Source: Schoenoplectus triqueter (lineage: Eukaryota; Streptophyta; Magnoliopsida; Poales; Cyperaceae). From it: a stretch of 33,017 nt of DNA. The stretch lies in NCBI GenBank assembly GCA_964058805.1, contig CAXKVV010001045.1, forward strand, positions 1-33,017. The letters run 5' to 3'. Below are positions 1-10,373 of the stretch, in pieces (position 1 is the first letter of the stretch; each line of letters starts with the position of its first letter). The translations under genes and the position numbers were made by a program. The notes beneath the pieces were generated by a model, which saw nothing but the letters and a program-made list of their open reading frames with translations, had not been told where the DNA came from and did no database searches.

Positions 1-245
1 GAACTGGACAGCTGAGAGTATTTTTGATATTTTTGAAAAAAATCTGCTTAAGATACTATCAATAAGGTTATGGTGAACAACTTTTATGTTGAATTTTTTT
101 TTATTTGAAATCATTTTAATGCACTTTTGAGCATTTTTAGCAAAAGAGTTTCAAATAAATTTTAGAAAAAGTTGAAAAAATATTTTATTTTTAGAAAATA
201 GTTTAACTTTTGGATTTAAACTCTTTTAGTTATTGATTTATTTAA

Positions 246-480
246 TGGCAAGGACTCACGACTTTGTATTAGCCGGCACAAGCCTTATAACTCTTTAAAA
301 TCAATGCCTCACGACTTTTGCAATAGCCGGTGCAAGATTTAGAACAGTTTTGTTAATTTTAAAGATATTTTTTATATTTTAGGTGAAGATAAGGATTCAC
401 CATTGAATTAAGTCGGCACATGCCTTATAACTCTTTAAAATTATAGACTCACGACTGAACTCAGCCAGCACAAGAGTTTA
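246..480. repeat. Cluster of four degenerate direct repeats
   Basis: Four diverged copies of one unit occur here, starting near 246, 306, 392 and 445. Each has the pattern 'actcacgact', a short spacer, 'agccggcacaag', and in two copies 'ccttataactctttaaaat'. Spacing is irregular (about 50-85 bp), so this is a decayed tandem array rather than a clean satellite. No frame in it codes. The rest of 1-1577 is AT-rich sequence in which I see no gene. Confidence 0.55.
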
Positions 481-1577
481 TAGAGTAATTTTTATTTTAT
501 TATGAACCAGATTATTATAATTTTCTGCCTGAAAATTCTTAAGTTCATATAAATCGTACGAAGTTCCAAAAAATATGATAATTTACAGAGAGATGCATTA
601 TAACTAGATTTAGATGCTTTCAAAATTTTAATTAAATCGGAATAGCAGAGGTATAATTTTTTATTTTTGAATCAGATTAGGGTCAAAAGAGAAAAATGAT
701 GTATTAGTATTTGTTGTTTTTTTAAATTTAAAAAAGCAATAACTTTTTATAAAAAAAATAAAAAATATAGAATCAGTTTTTATGGATTCATATGACTTAT
801 TTCTACAGGACCTGAAAGTTTTATAAGATTTAGAGTAAATTTCATCATATTTTTCTTTTTATTGCATTTTAAGTCATTTTAGGGCTTATTTTGCGTTTAC
901 AAGGGATTCATTGATCATAAACGGTTTAAATACATTACTTAGCCTTCATCTAACATTCAACGATGTTTGTTTGCAGATTTGAGCCAAAAAAAAAGAAAAA
1001 AAATAAAAAAATGATCGAATTACAACATAAAAACATTAAGGAAAAAATCGATATTGTACATGAAAAATTTCATCTTTATTGCACAAATCAGAATTACAAG
1101 TTCTAATGCACTCTTTATGTCTATATTTATAAAAGAGAGGCCTACCTAAATCTAATTTGTAGCTTGAGTAGAAGAGAAATTGATTGAATCTTATATTTTG
1201 GGGCTTGATTTTATTTTCAACTTAAAGATTGGATCTTGTTTAATGTCTAATTTAAGCTTCAATTGGTTTTGACAGCATTTTGGATTAGCATTCAGTTTGA
1301 AATAGGTTGTGTCTCTTGTGTTTGAAGGAAGAGAGGGGTTTAAATGAGTCTATCGGGTGGTAGATGGATGTATGAGATCGGTTTGACTTTTCTTTGATCA
1401 ATTTATGTACCAACTCCCTTCATTCATCTTCTCATACTCTTCTTAACGTTTTTGTGGTGTATTAGAACAGTTCTAACTGTTTTAAATGTGCTCTAACAAT
1501 TGAGAGCACAAGTGGAGTTTGTTATGTTTGCTGAAAATTTATAAATTTATCATCCCTAACCACCACTTGGTCATCAG

Positions 1578-2110
1578 ATGATTCTAGGGACTTCTAGAAG
1601 GCTCCAGAGCTTCAAATATGTTCTTGTCACTCCCTTCCTGTATTTTAGACTTTGCCGAATCCCAATTATTCACGTGAAACCCATTTTTGCCTTCAAACCT
1701 GATTTCACGCCTTATAGTTGTTCTCCTTCGTTTTTTCACCATTTCTTGTGTTTCAATGCTTGATTAGCATCTAATTCATCCCAGAAATTGTGTGACCATG
1801 GAGAAGGTGTTTGAATTGTCAATTTGATCAATTATGGCTAAGATTGCTCGATTTCATTTTTTATTCAGAAACTTTCCCTCCAATTTTCTCCCAAATCACT
1901 CAACCATATCGTGAGTTTTCGTCTCATTGTGTTATCCTCTTCGTGCTCTTTCCAACAGTATATAATATGTCATTTTCGTCGCACAGGACCATAGGCTCCA
2001 TCTTCGGATTTTGGGTAGCGGAGCAAGCCCGGTACTATAGCTAGATACTGTAGCAATTTGAATTTTTTAATTTGGCCCCTTTCCATTTTGATTTTTAATT
2101 GGAGCCCTTC
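1578..2110. other. Possible decayed LTR-type repeat
   Basis: This stretch is richer in GC than its surroundings and contains 'gtagcggagcaagcccggta' followed by 'atactgtagcaatttgaat'. That style of wording is common in non-coding LTRs of plant Ty3/Gypsy elements, but this is recall of style, not an alignment. No partner LTR, primer binding site or target duplication is visible in the window. The short open frames here have no recognisable domain. From 2110 to 2630 the DNA is AT-rich with no gene that I can see. Confidence 0.2.
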
Positions 2111-2631
2111 ACTTGCTGATTTTCTTAATTTTCTTTTACTTTTAAATTGTTTCTCAAAAATTTCTTTGTCTAAATTATACCAAAATTTACTCAAAAATTT
2201 CTTAAAATATAGCAAAATTTATTGTAATTTTATTTATCATTTTTCCTTTTGATCAAACATCAATTATTTTTGTAATGCTTCATCAATTGATTTTTCATTA
2301 TATTAATCGATAATTTAGAATTTCTTTGATTTTCGTAACTCCAAAAATATCAAGTAATATATGAAAATTCTCAAAATTTTATGTAGAATTTTATTTTTCC
2401 CATAAAATTTGAGTTTTGAGATTTTAGATTTTGAAGAGATTTTCTATTTGAATTTGTAGAGTTTCGGCATTTAATTTTTTTCTTAAGAATTTTAATTTTT
2501 GAGCATTTCAATGAATTTTTCTTTTTTCCTTTATTCTTCTGGACTTGAATTGAACCTCTTCGGGTTTTTAAAATTTCTCCTTAAAATTTAGAATCTTTTG
2601 TCCCAATTTGTTTTTTTAATTCTCCAAATTT

Positions 2632-2907
2632 TCAGAGGTAAATATAGCGTTCCTTAACATTAACAACTCGATCAAACACTAGAATTATTGGCGGTGCTCG
2701 AAGTTTCCATATTCCAGTCATTTGTGATTTATTATATGAAACATTTTTCACAAAGTTGTAATAAGATTTGACTGTATATCCTTGCACCCCTCTATCCCAC
2801 TGTATCACATCTTGATTTTGATCATGTAAGATAACTTCTCTTAATTGCTCTATTATTCTCCAAAATTTTCGGAAAGTACTTGAAGAAATGTTGGAAATTC
2901 CTAGTTA
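2632..2907 (-). pseudogene. LINE (non-LTR retrotransposon) 3' remnant, zf-RVT-like region
   Basis: On the minus strand a frame of about 90 codons is open from about 2907 down to a stop at 2632-2634. It reads in part 'FWRIIEQLREVILHDQNQD', then 'QWDRGVQGYTVKSYYNF', then 'IWKLRAPPIILVF'. This pattern (W-x-x-G-x-[FY]-[ST]-V-K-S-x-Y ... W-K-[LI]-x-x-P-P-K-[IV]) is typical of the region after the reverse transcriptase in plant L1-type LINE ORF2 proteins (zf-RVT). The usual lysine after 'APP' is isoleucine, and the conserved continuation after 'VF' is lost. No RT core is present, so this is a dead 3' fragment. The following 500 bp shows no further LINE sequence. Confidence 0.6.
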
Positions 2908-3393
2908 AAAATATTTATTAATTTGGAGAAAGTGTCCAATGAATAAAGTTACAAATAATGCATATTAATTGCTGCTGACTATCTAGTATTGATATTACTT
3001 ATTTCCATAAAACTTATTAATATTTGACAGTGGTGTTTAGGGAACACAGTTACGGGTTACAACTAAAACAGTTCGGAAAATATCAAACTCCAGGCAACTT
3101 AATATACATGTTGCCAGGCAAGCCGTTGCAAGAGATTTCTCCTATCCAGAAAGGTACATTTTTCTTGGCTTTAGAGTTTCGAGTATAGATAAAACGGTTG
3201 AAGGTCTTGTCTCTGAGATTATGTCGTAGATTAGAAATGATGTAAATTTTCAGATTATGTCAGCGGCTATAATGGGCTAAGACTCAATGGTCAAAAGTTT
3301 CTCTTAAATGCATGCCGAAAGAAGCCTTTTCATTTCCTCTCCATATTCGAGTCTGGCATCCAATAACATTGTTTTCTCGTCTGTAACAAACTA
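2908..3393. other. Intergenic stretch without a supportable gene
   Basis: No open frame of useful length is present. The part from about 3100 to 3330 is less AT-rich and has short coding-looking runs (for example 'MLPGKPLQEISPIQKGTFF' on the plus strand from about 3108), but stops interrupt it soon after and I recognise no domain. It may be a decayed gene or transposon fragment. Confidence 0.3.
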
Positions 3394-3835
3394 ATAGTAT
3401 CTTATCATGGCTACGATAATATCATTTTAAAACATAAAAAAAACAGATATTCATATTAAAAACAAAGAAATAAAAATAATTTAATAATTAATATAAATTT
3501 TATTCATGAATACATAATTAATATAAAATAAATATAGAATTAAGATCAAAGTTGACATTCAGAATTTGAGAAAAATTATAATACATAATTGATGACAATA
3601 TAAGAAAAAAATAGAGCAATTGTACTCCTAAATTATGCAGCATTTCGTACAACAATCAAAATTGAGAGAAAATTATAACTTAAACATAAATGGCCATAGA
3701 GATAGTAATATTATTTGACGAATAACTCAATCCGATGATTACTATTAGCTCTAGAAATTCAATAAAAAAATCTGGAATGTTGCAGCATCAGAATGCGTGC
3801 TTAATAAGAAATAGAGAATAAAGAATAGAGAAATT
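3394..3835 (-). mobile_element. Helitron-like repeat, minus-strand copy
   Basis: This segment is the inverted, diverged counterpart of about 30508-30951. Both share blocks such as 'attcatgaatacataa' and 'agttgacattcagaattt' in the same order over roughly 430 bp. In the plus-strand copy the family ends in a decayed hairpin followed by CTAGT, the usual Helitron 3' end. Here the same end, read on the minus strand near 3394, has become 'ACTATT'. I could not find the 5' TC end. It has no coding capacity, so it would be a non-autonomous, old copy. The homology between the copies is firm; the superfamily is inferred. Confidence 0.5.
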
Positions 3836-4240
3836 AATAATCCGTACTTCCTTAAGGAAATAATACATATTTTTCCGAATAATTATATAATTAATATACT
3901 TAAAAGGTACACATTACTTGACAATTGTTATGACTACTTTAACAAAAAGCTTTTTTTAAATCCGAAAGAAATATTTAAAAAACATAAAAATAGAAAATCA
4001 TGTATACACATTGTTGTACTCATAAACGATTATATTTCAAATATTTTTTAATTTAATTATCATTTTATAGTTCATTGAAAACCGTTAAATTCATTTGAAA
4101 TGTGTATGTACAACAAAGTTTCTCTTATATGTAGCCGTTAGCCAATTTAGTATTTACCAATTATTTGTCAAAAAAATATCATTATCGCTCATAAATAAAT
4201 TATATTTATCCTTGATAATACATAATTTGACATACACAAC
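3836..4240. other. AT-rich stretch, nothing recognised
   Basis: Very AT-rich DNA without open frames of useful length. Some weak inverted similarity exists between about 4000-4040 and 4090-4130 ('ttgttgtac' against 'gtacaacaa'), which may mark a small decayed foldback element. Confidence 0.3.
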
Positions 4241-5404
4241 CACTAGTTAAAAATGGTGAATTGGTACTGGACATTTGAGCTTCTTAGTGTCGAATAAAGC
4301 CTTTAACGCTAATTATAATATTGATGAAACGAAAATATATCTGACACTAATTAAAATAGTTTGTTTCAGATTTTTAGAAAAAAAACGACATGAATTATAT
4401 TTATTATGCTAAATTTTTATTATTATAAAATTTAGAGCAAGATTTTTAATAAAATATGACAATTAGTGTTAGATTTTTAATAAAAAATCTGCACTATTTG
4501 TTAAATATATATTTTTTTCAAAAAGTAAATTGATAAATTTTTTTAAAAAAAATGTGTAGTTAGAATAATAATATGTTAAATATGATATTGTGTTTTCAAT
4601 AGTAATATATATTTAGACAATTATCAGCAAAACAATATCAAACATATATCATATTTGTTGATATTACAACATAATCGTAGACAATACAAAAAAGAACTAA
4701 AAATAACTAGTCTAATAAATATATCATAAATGAAACTAAATACAACTATATAGAGCATGAACTAGAATATATACAATTTCTACCTCCAAATCTAAAAATA
4801 ATGAAAAATATATATATTTTTTAAATTTCAAACGCATTTTTTATGGTCAAGAAGTGCTTTTCTAGCCTCGAAAATCACCACAACAAAATAAATAATTAAC
4901 CATGTAGATCTTGTTGGAAGCTTTTCATTTCCATATAGAATATCATAATCGGAGTTTTCTATCAAAAATTATGATCGTTTGAAGGTGAAATGCTCGGATT
5001 TTGATTTTTGCTTTCCAATCTCGTCTCCACTTTTTTCTTTATCTCTTATATGCCTATTGAATTGTACTTTTAAAAAATGAATAGAAGGAGAACATCAAAT
5101 TAAAAAGGAGAGGATTATATATTCTCGATCAGAAATGTCATATGGAGTAGAGAATGGACGATAAAAATGATAAAACTTTATCATGCATGAGTGTCTCATT
5201 TTTTAATTTCTATTGATTGAAACTTTCAGTGTCGGATAATTGATTTTGAATATATTAGATGAAAAAATATAATTAGTGTCAGATTTTCAATAATATTGAA
5301 AATCCGTCACTAAAATGATCAATGTCAAATTTTCAACAGAAATCCGACACTAAAATGAACAGTGAACAAAATTTTCAAAAAATTTGATAGTAATTTTTGT
5401 GTAG
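4241..5404 (-). mobile_element. Non-autonomous CACTA-like transposon remnant
   Basis: The left end reads 'CACTAGTTAAAAATGG'. The right end, on the opposite strand, reads 'CTACACAAAAATTACTATC', so the terminal CAC is damaged there. Beneath both ends lie repeated palindromes of the form TTAGTGTCAGATTTT...AAAATCCGACACTAA: 4464-4496, and 5273-5313 (close to perfect) followed by 5314-5355. Clustered subterminal repeats are a hallmark of CACTA elements. The interior at about 4860-5010, read on the minus strand, resembles the interior of the element at 23285-24543. There is no transposase. Strand is assigned from that interior match. The left end is less certain than the right. Confidence 0.4.
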
Positions 5405-5499
5405 AAATTTTTAATTATCAATATATTTCGTCTATGTTACACTAAATATATATTCTTTGATTTGTCGATTATCTTAAATTTTTTATAATTTGTCTTGTT

Positions 5500-5927
5500 T
5501 GAGTTTTGTGTAGGGATTGAAATATAAAATGGATTAGTGCACAAGAACTAAGACTAATGATGGGATACAAGAGCTTAATCAAGATTGCATTATATTTAGA
5601 TTTAGTTAGACTCAAACTTGGTTGAATTGGTTAAGTTAAATTGAGTTTAAACTGCAAGAAAACAAGAAAAATAGACCAAGCAGTTATAATAGTTCATGAA
5701 CAATTATAATGATTCGTGAAGAGTTATAACGATTCATAAAGAGTTATAATGATTCAAAGAGTTATAACGATTCATATTATTTAGCGAAAAATTTAGAATT
5801 TTTTTTATTATTAAAATTCTAGAGCGTAACGTTGTGTAACGATTCATGAAAAATTATAATGGTTCATGAATAGTTATAATGGTTCATCAAGAGTTATAAC
5901 GATTCATGAAAAGTTATAACTGTTCAT
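5500..5927. repeat. Left half of the older repeat split by the LTR element
   Basis: This non-coding DNA continues at 12992 after the retrotransposon. From about 5681 it contains a tandem array of a 20-bp unit, consensus about GTTATAACGATTCATGAAGA, with copies to 5780 and again from about 5827 to 5927. The last copy breaks off at TTCAT, the target site of the insertion. Together with 12992-13800 it may be one old LTR-like repeat of about 1.2 kb, but I found no matching ends or primer site. Confidence 0.6.
5923..5927. repeat. Target site duplication, left copy (TTCAT)
   Basis: The five bases TTCAT directly precede the TG of the 5' LTR and are repeated directly after the CA of the 3' LTR at 12992-12996. 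A 5-bp duplication is what Ty3/Gypsy integrases leave. Confidence 0.95.
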
Positions 5928-7369
5928 TGATAAGACAAAATCACATATATATTCTGATAGGATTTGGTATCTAAAACTATACCATTTTACCCTTTTTATG
6001 CACTTTTTAGTTCAATTAGTTGATTTAGTTTGGATGTTGCACAAAGTTCGAGATACTGCAATGGTTTCTTTGATTTTAGGACTTTTGGAGCATTTTGGGA
6101 ATATTTGGATGAAGATGGAGTAAGTTAGGCGCAACTAGAACAATGAAGATCTTGCTGGAGAAAAACTGCATGAACCTTTTGACCCAAAAAGTTATCTTTT
6201 CGGGTCGAAAAGAGCTCTCTGTCAAGAAACCGCGTGAACTTTTTGGGTCAAAATCTTTTCTTTTCGGGCCGTAAAGAGCGGTTCTGTTTCGCCCCTGAAA
6301 GCATCTCTTCGCCCCAGAAGGCTCCAGATTCGATTTTAAACAGAGGAGAACGCCTCCAAAAGTCCATAACCGCCCTAGGACAGATTGAAGAGAAGTTTTT
6401 TGGAGTTTCTTTGAGAGATTGGGAGAGAGAAGAAGGCAAAAGAAGGAGAAATCAAAAACTGGGTGTAACTCTTATTCTCTTGATGATTTTCTTTCTGTTT
6501 TTCATTGCTTTTATCTGTGATTCTTTCTCTTCCATGGAAGAGTAGTCGTCTCTCTAGGGTTTAGGCATGTAACTTGAAACTTGAAGTTTAATCGTACTTA
6601 TTGTTGTTTTAATTGCTTTATTTTATGAATTGCTTTTGTGATTGTATTACTGTGCATGGATTGAATTGTTTTATGTTTGTATTAGTAATCCGTCTGGGAT
6701 TAAAAACCCTAGATAGCATAGATTCATAACCTGCAAACGATATTAGAATTGCACATGTATCTTAGAGAATTGTTTAGGTTTCTAACCAAAATCTGATGGT
6801 TCTCCGACCTCCAAAAGCGGTATCTAACCCTAGGTGATGGACCTAACCGTGAAGTCTAGGTTAGTTGGGACTTTTCTGAACATTTAGAGTATTAATTAGA
6901 TGGACCTAACCGTGAATAATTAATCTTTGAAAGGTTTAGAATTACCAGAACTTAACGGGTTTTAATTAGGAAGAACGATGGACTTAACCGTGAAGTTTGC
7001 CCTAATTGAAATACTGTGTCAAACCCTAACCAGGAACTTGGTACTAAATTAGATGGTAACCCTCATAAATTAGCGTTAAAATACATAAATAGTACGATTA
7101 AAACTCAAGTGGATGGTGATGCTGAAACCCTAGACTCTCTTAACCTTGAAGTAATCCAAACTTAGTTCAATTTACTTGTTAATTTTAGAGAAATATTTAG
7201 TTTAGAAACCTTTTCAGATTTTACGGTCTAGCTTAAAGAAGTTGTCTATATCGGTAGTTTAATCAGTCTCTGTGGGATCGACACCTAAATACTACACGGT
7301 AGGTCGTGCGCTTGCGGCTTCCTCTTGTGTGTATTAGGTTAATTTTATTAGTTTGAAAATATCACAACA
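5928..7369 (+). repeat. 5' long terminal repeat (1442 bp)
   Basis: Starts TGATAAGACAAAATCACA and ends AATATCACAACA. It matches 11550-12991 at a constant offset of 5622 bp, and I saw no mismatch on a line-by-line reading. Inside, an imperfect tandem duplication of about 64 bp starts at 6171 and 6235 ('tgaac[ct]tttt' ... 'ttttcggg[tc]c' ... 'aaagagc'). Further in, the motif GATGGACCTAACCGTGAA recurs at 6836, 6899 and, with one change, 6977. The LTR must carry the promoter and polyadenylation signals, but I could not place them with confidence. Confidence 0.95.
6836..6994 (+). repeat. Threefold 18-bp motif in the LTR
   Basis: GATGGACCTAACCGTGAA occurs at 6836 and 6899 and as GATGGACTTAACCGTGAA at 6977, spaced 63 and 78 bp apart. 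The same set is present in the 3' LTR at 12458, 12521 and 12599. Neighbouring copies also share flanking wording ('attaattagatgg', 'ttttaattagg'), so the motif probably arose by duplication of a longer unit. A role in transcription or RNA packaging is possible, but the sequence does not prove it. Confidence 0.7.
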
Positions 7370-7377
7370 AGCTTTTT

Positions 7378-7395
7378 TGGCGCCGTTGCCGGGGA
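7378..7395 (+). promoter_or_regulatory. Primer binding site complementary to tRNA-Asp
   Basis: TGGCGCCGTTGCCGGGGA lies 8 bp past the end of the 5' LTR. It is the reverse complement of the last 18 nt of plant tRNA-Asp, including the CCA end. The minus-strand cDNA would start here. Athila-like Gypsy elements are known to use tRNA-Asp. Confidence 0.9.
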
Positions 7396-7440
7396 CTGTT
7401 TTTAAATATCGATTGATCCAATAGTATTAAAGACTAGACC

Positions 7441-7497
7441 TTTCTTTTATTTTTATTATTATTCTCTTTTTACCTTTATCTTGTTCTTTTCTTGCAG
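7441..7497 (+). promoter_or_regulatory. Candidate 3' splice site in the leader
   Basis: A pyrimidine-rich tract of about 54 nt ends in TTCTTGCAG|GTT at 7497, which has the form of a strong plant splice acceptor. An in-frame stop (7500-7502) follows at once, so the acceptor would sit just before the Gag frame. I cannot identify a matching donor. The tract may instead be a leader feature without splicing. Confidence 0.35.
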
Positions 7498-7613
7498 GTT
7501 AAAAACTGGCTAGTGACCCACCGTTGCTAGTCTATCAGAGATCAAGGCTTAGACGTGTCGCTCCCATTGCCGACCTTCAACCTGAACGTCTAGATTTTGG
7601 AGACGTGATCAAC

Positions 7614-10373
7614 ATGGCAGCTAATGATGAAGACAACCGCCTTCTCAAGGACTTCACTGCACCCCGAGCGGGTGAACTTAACATGGGCTACACCGTGCCG
7701 ACTGTGACAGCAAATGATTTCGAACTCAAGCCGGCCCTAATCAACATGGTCTCTCAAAATCAATTTGCCGGCTTAGCCCACGAAGACCCAAATCAGCACC
7801 TTGCTAACTTTGAAGAATTTTGCAACACCTTGAAGATGAATGGAGTCACACCTGATGCAATCAAGCTTCGGCTCTTTCCATTTTCTCTTAGGGATCGAGC
7901 AAAAGGGTGGCTCAGGTCTTTGACACCAACCGCAGTAGCTACATGGGCCCAAATGTCAGCGGTGTTTCTTTCTAAGTACTTCCCTCCTTCTAAGACCGTG
8001 GCCCTTAGAAATCAAATCACTAACTTTGGGCAGAAAGAGGGGGAGTCTCTGAGCGATGCTTGGGACCGCTATCAAGAGCTGCTACGGACGTGTCCTCATC
8101 ATGGTTTTGAGAAATGGCGTCTCTTACAGACTTTCTATGAGGGGTTGACCAACAATACCAGAATGACAATTGATGCCGCAGCGGGTGGGAGTCTCATGAA
8201 CAGGAGGATTGGTGAGGCATACAGCCTAATCGAGGAGATGGCGCTCAACCAAGTCCAATGGTCAACCGAAAGAGAACCAACAAAAGCCCACGTGTCTGGT
8301 AGATTTGAGACCGATCAAATCACCAAGCTGCAAGCAATGGTCGAAGCGCTTCACACCGAGATCCGCCAAAACAAGAGGCAAGATTCAGCAAATGCCTCAT
8401 CTGTTGATCAGTTTTTCCCTTGCGCAACCTGTGGATGCACCGACCATCTTACGGTTAATTGCATTTACCAGCAGATGGAAGAAGGGAGCGTTGAGCAAGC
8501 AAACATGCTAAACAACAATTTTAGACCACAAAACAATCCCTATTCCAACACATATAACCCAGGATGGCGGAACCACCCAAATTTCTCGTGGAGAAATGAT
8601 CAAGGGCAGCAAAATCTGAGTCAAGGCCGCTCCAATCAAGGTTTTGGACAGAGACAATTCGAACCGGCAGCTCAACCACCAAAGTCCAACCTTGAACGCT
8701 TGATTGAGAACTTCATCGAAAATCAAACTGTTACAAACCAGAAGAATGATGATAAGTTTGAAGAAATGAATCAAAGGATGAAGAATCTGGAGAATCAAAT
8801 TGCACAACAAGCTGCTGCCACTACCCGCCAACAAGGTCAACTCCCGCCTAAACCTGATCAAAACCCCAGGGAGCAAGCCAAAGCAATCACACTCCGCAGC
8901 GGAAAGGAGTATGGAGGCTCGTCAATGCCAGCGAAAGAAGAGCCGGAGCAACCACCTAAACAAACTCAAGAGAAGGAAGGGGAAAAGACGAATGATGAAC
9001 TTGAAGGCAAAGGTTCAAACTCTACAAAACAGGTAAAGGAGGATGTACCCAAGTACATACCTCCACTCAGGTTTGTCCCTTTTCCCGAAAGGTTGGCCAA
9101 TTCAAAACTAAAAAAACAATACGGTAAATTTATGGAATTGCTTAAACAATTGAATGTCAATATACCTTTTACCGATGTTGTGACTCAAATGCCAACCTAC
9201 GCTAAGTTTTTCAAAGAGATATTGACAAACCGTAGGGAATTAGAGGATGTCCAGACAGTGACTTTGACCGAGGAGGTGAGTGCGCTTGTTATGAATAAGT
9301 TGCCCCCTAAACTCAAGGACCCTGGTAGTTTTACAATACCATGTTCAATAGGAAGTGCCAACACTTACCAGGCCCTTTGTGACTTAGGCGCAAGTGTGAG
9401 TTTGATGCCTAAGTCAATTTTTGAGAAAATTGGTATCTATGACCTTAAACCAACTCGAATATCATTACAATTGGCAGATAGGTCTGTTAGACTACCATTG
9501 GGCGTGATTGAGGATATTCCAATTCAAGTCGGTAAATTCTTTATCCCAACTGATTTTATGGTGATTGACATGGAAGAGGACAACCTAATACCTTTGTTGT
9601 TGGGTCGTCCATTTTTGAGGACAGCCGGTGCTTTAATTGATGCACGTGATGGAAAAATCATCATTAGAGTAGGGGAGGAAGAAGTCAAATTTTATGCTAA
9701 TAAAACTCTAAAATTTCCTTCCAATGATCAAAATATTTGCAGGATTGATGAGATTGATGCTTGTGTAGCAGAAAAATTTGGAAAGATGATGAATGATGAA
9801 GAAATATTCTCTGCTGAAGCCGACGCACCGTCTAAGACTCCGGAAGTCGAACTCAAGCCGTTTCTTTCATCCCTTCGCTATGAGTTCCTAAGCCCGGATG
9901 AGACTTACTCGCCCCGCACCAGCAACCCCAACGCCCCCGCCGGATTTGCTCCTCTAGGCGCATCGCACCCGCACCCCCTCTCTCCTTGCGCTGCCACATC
10001 CGTACCCTCACAACCCCACACCAGCAACCCTGCCGCCCCCGCCTCTCATCTCACGCCGCTAGGGCCGACTGCCATAGCGACGTCCACCACGCTGCCGGCC
10101 TCGCTTCCTGCCCCACCTGCCGAACCTAGCGCCCAAGCGTCTCCCCGAATTCCCATCAATGCATTGATCCTCGAGCAATTGCAAAAGATGTCACGACGCA
10201 TGGACTCAATGGAGCAACGCCAATACGAGACATGGTTCTACACTCGCCGCATGTACAATTGGCACGTTCAGAATGGCCATTTTTCGGAGGACTTAATCCC
10301 ACCCCGACCACGCGACGAGCCGACTAGTCCGACCCCACGGCAAGGTTCTCCTAGCCGTGCTCCAGAGGATTGA
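7614..10373 (+). CDS. Gag-protease polyprotein with a fused proline-rich tail (919 aa)
   Basis: The frame is open from 7503. The first ATG is at 7614 with a good context (A at -3, G at +4), giving 919 residues; no ATG lies upstream in frame. Residues about 80-180 form a Retrotrans_gag capsid domain, with runs such as 'LFPFSLRDRAKGWLRSL' and 'FLSKYFPP'. A zinc knuckle, C-x2-C-x4-H-x4-C, uses C270, C273, H278 and C283. A basic, Gln/Asn-rich linker and a coiled-coil-like stretch follow. The aspartic protease has the active-site motif DLGAS at 590-594 and the second motif LLGRPFLRTAG from 662. Past the protease the frame reaches about residue 765, close to where RT begins in full-length relatives. 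It then changes into a Pro/Ala/Ser/Thr-rich segment (about 767-845) and a final helical stretch ('ILEQLQKMSRRMDSMEQ') ending in 'SRAPED'. RT, RNase H and integrase are absent. Gag would form particles in the cytoplasm, and the protease would mature them. Confidence 0.9.
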   Translation: MAANDEDNRLLKDFTAPRAGELNMGYTVPTVTANDFELKPALINMVSQNQFAGLAHEDPNQHLANFEEFCNTLKMNGVTPDAIKLRLFPFSLRDRAKGWLRSLTPTAVATWAQMSAVFLSKYFPPSKTVALRNQITNFGQKEGESLSDAWDRYQELLRTCPHHGFEKWRLLQTFYEGLTNNTRMTIDAAAGGSLMNRRIGEAYSLIEEMALNQVQWSTEREPTKAHVSGRFETDQITKLQAMVEALHTEIRQNKRQDSANASSVDQFFPCATCGCTDHLTVNCIYQQMEEGSVEQANMLNNNFRPQNNPYSNTYNPGWRNHPNFSWRNDQGQQNLSQGRSNQGFGQRQFEPAAQPPKSNLERLIENFIENQTVTNQKNDDKFEEMNQRMKNLENQIAQQAAATTRQQGQLPPKPDQNPREQAKAITLRSGKEYGGSSMPAKEEPEQPPKQTQEKEGEKTNDELEGKGSNSTKQVKEDVPKYIPPLRFVPFPERLANSKLKKQYGKFMELLKQLNVNIPFTDVVTQMPTYAKFFKEILTNRRELEDVQTVTLTEEVSALVMNKLPPKLKDPGSFTIPCSIGSANTYQALCDLGASVSLMPKSIFEKIGIYDLKPTRISLQLADRSVRLPLGVIEDIPIQVGKFFIPTDFMVIDMEEDNLIPLLLGRPFLRTAGALIDARDGKIIIRVGEEEVKFYANKTLKFPSNDQNICRIDEIDACVAEKFGKMMNDEEIFSAEADAPSKTPEVELKPFLSSLRYEFLSPDETYSPRTSNPNAPAGFAPLGASHPHPLSPCAATSVPSQPHTSNPAAPASHLTPLGPTAIATSTTLPASLPAPPAEPSAQASPRIPINALILEQLQKMSRRMDSMEQRQYETWFYTRRMYNWHVQNGHFSEDLIPPRPRDEPTSPTPRQGSPSRAPED
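9911..10150 (+). repeat. C-rich segment with a 34-residue internal repeat
   Basis: Base composition changes sharply at about 9910, from AT-rich gag-protease DNA to very C-rich DNA. The protein shows two copies of TSNPxAPAx(3-4)PLG spaced exactly 34 residues apart (about 102 bp). The DNA repeats begin near 9919 and 10021 ('ccagcaaccc'). This marks the region downstream of the inferred pol deletion. Confidence 0.7.

Noticed and set aside
6234..6545. Open frame of 103 codons inside the LTR (repeated at 11856-12167)
   Set aside because: It opens with GTG rather than ATG, lies in both LTRs, and has no recognisable domain. It is LTR sequence that happens to lack stops.
7524..7613. Start of the Gag frame at 7524
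   Set aside because: The codon there is TTG, which a plant ribosome would not normally use. The first ATG, in good context, is at 7614.
8508..8876. Minus-strand frame of 122 codons inside gag
   Set aside because: It is the antisense shadow of the Gag linker and has a hydrophobic, low-information composition.
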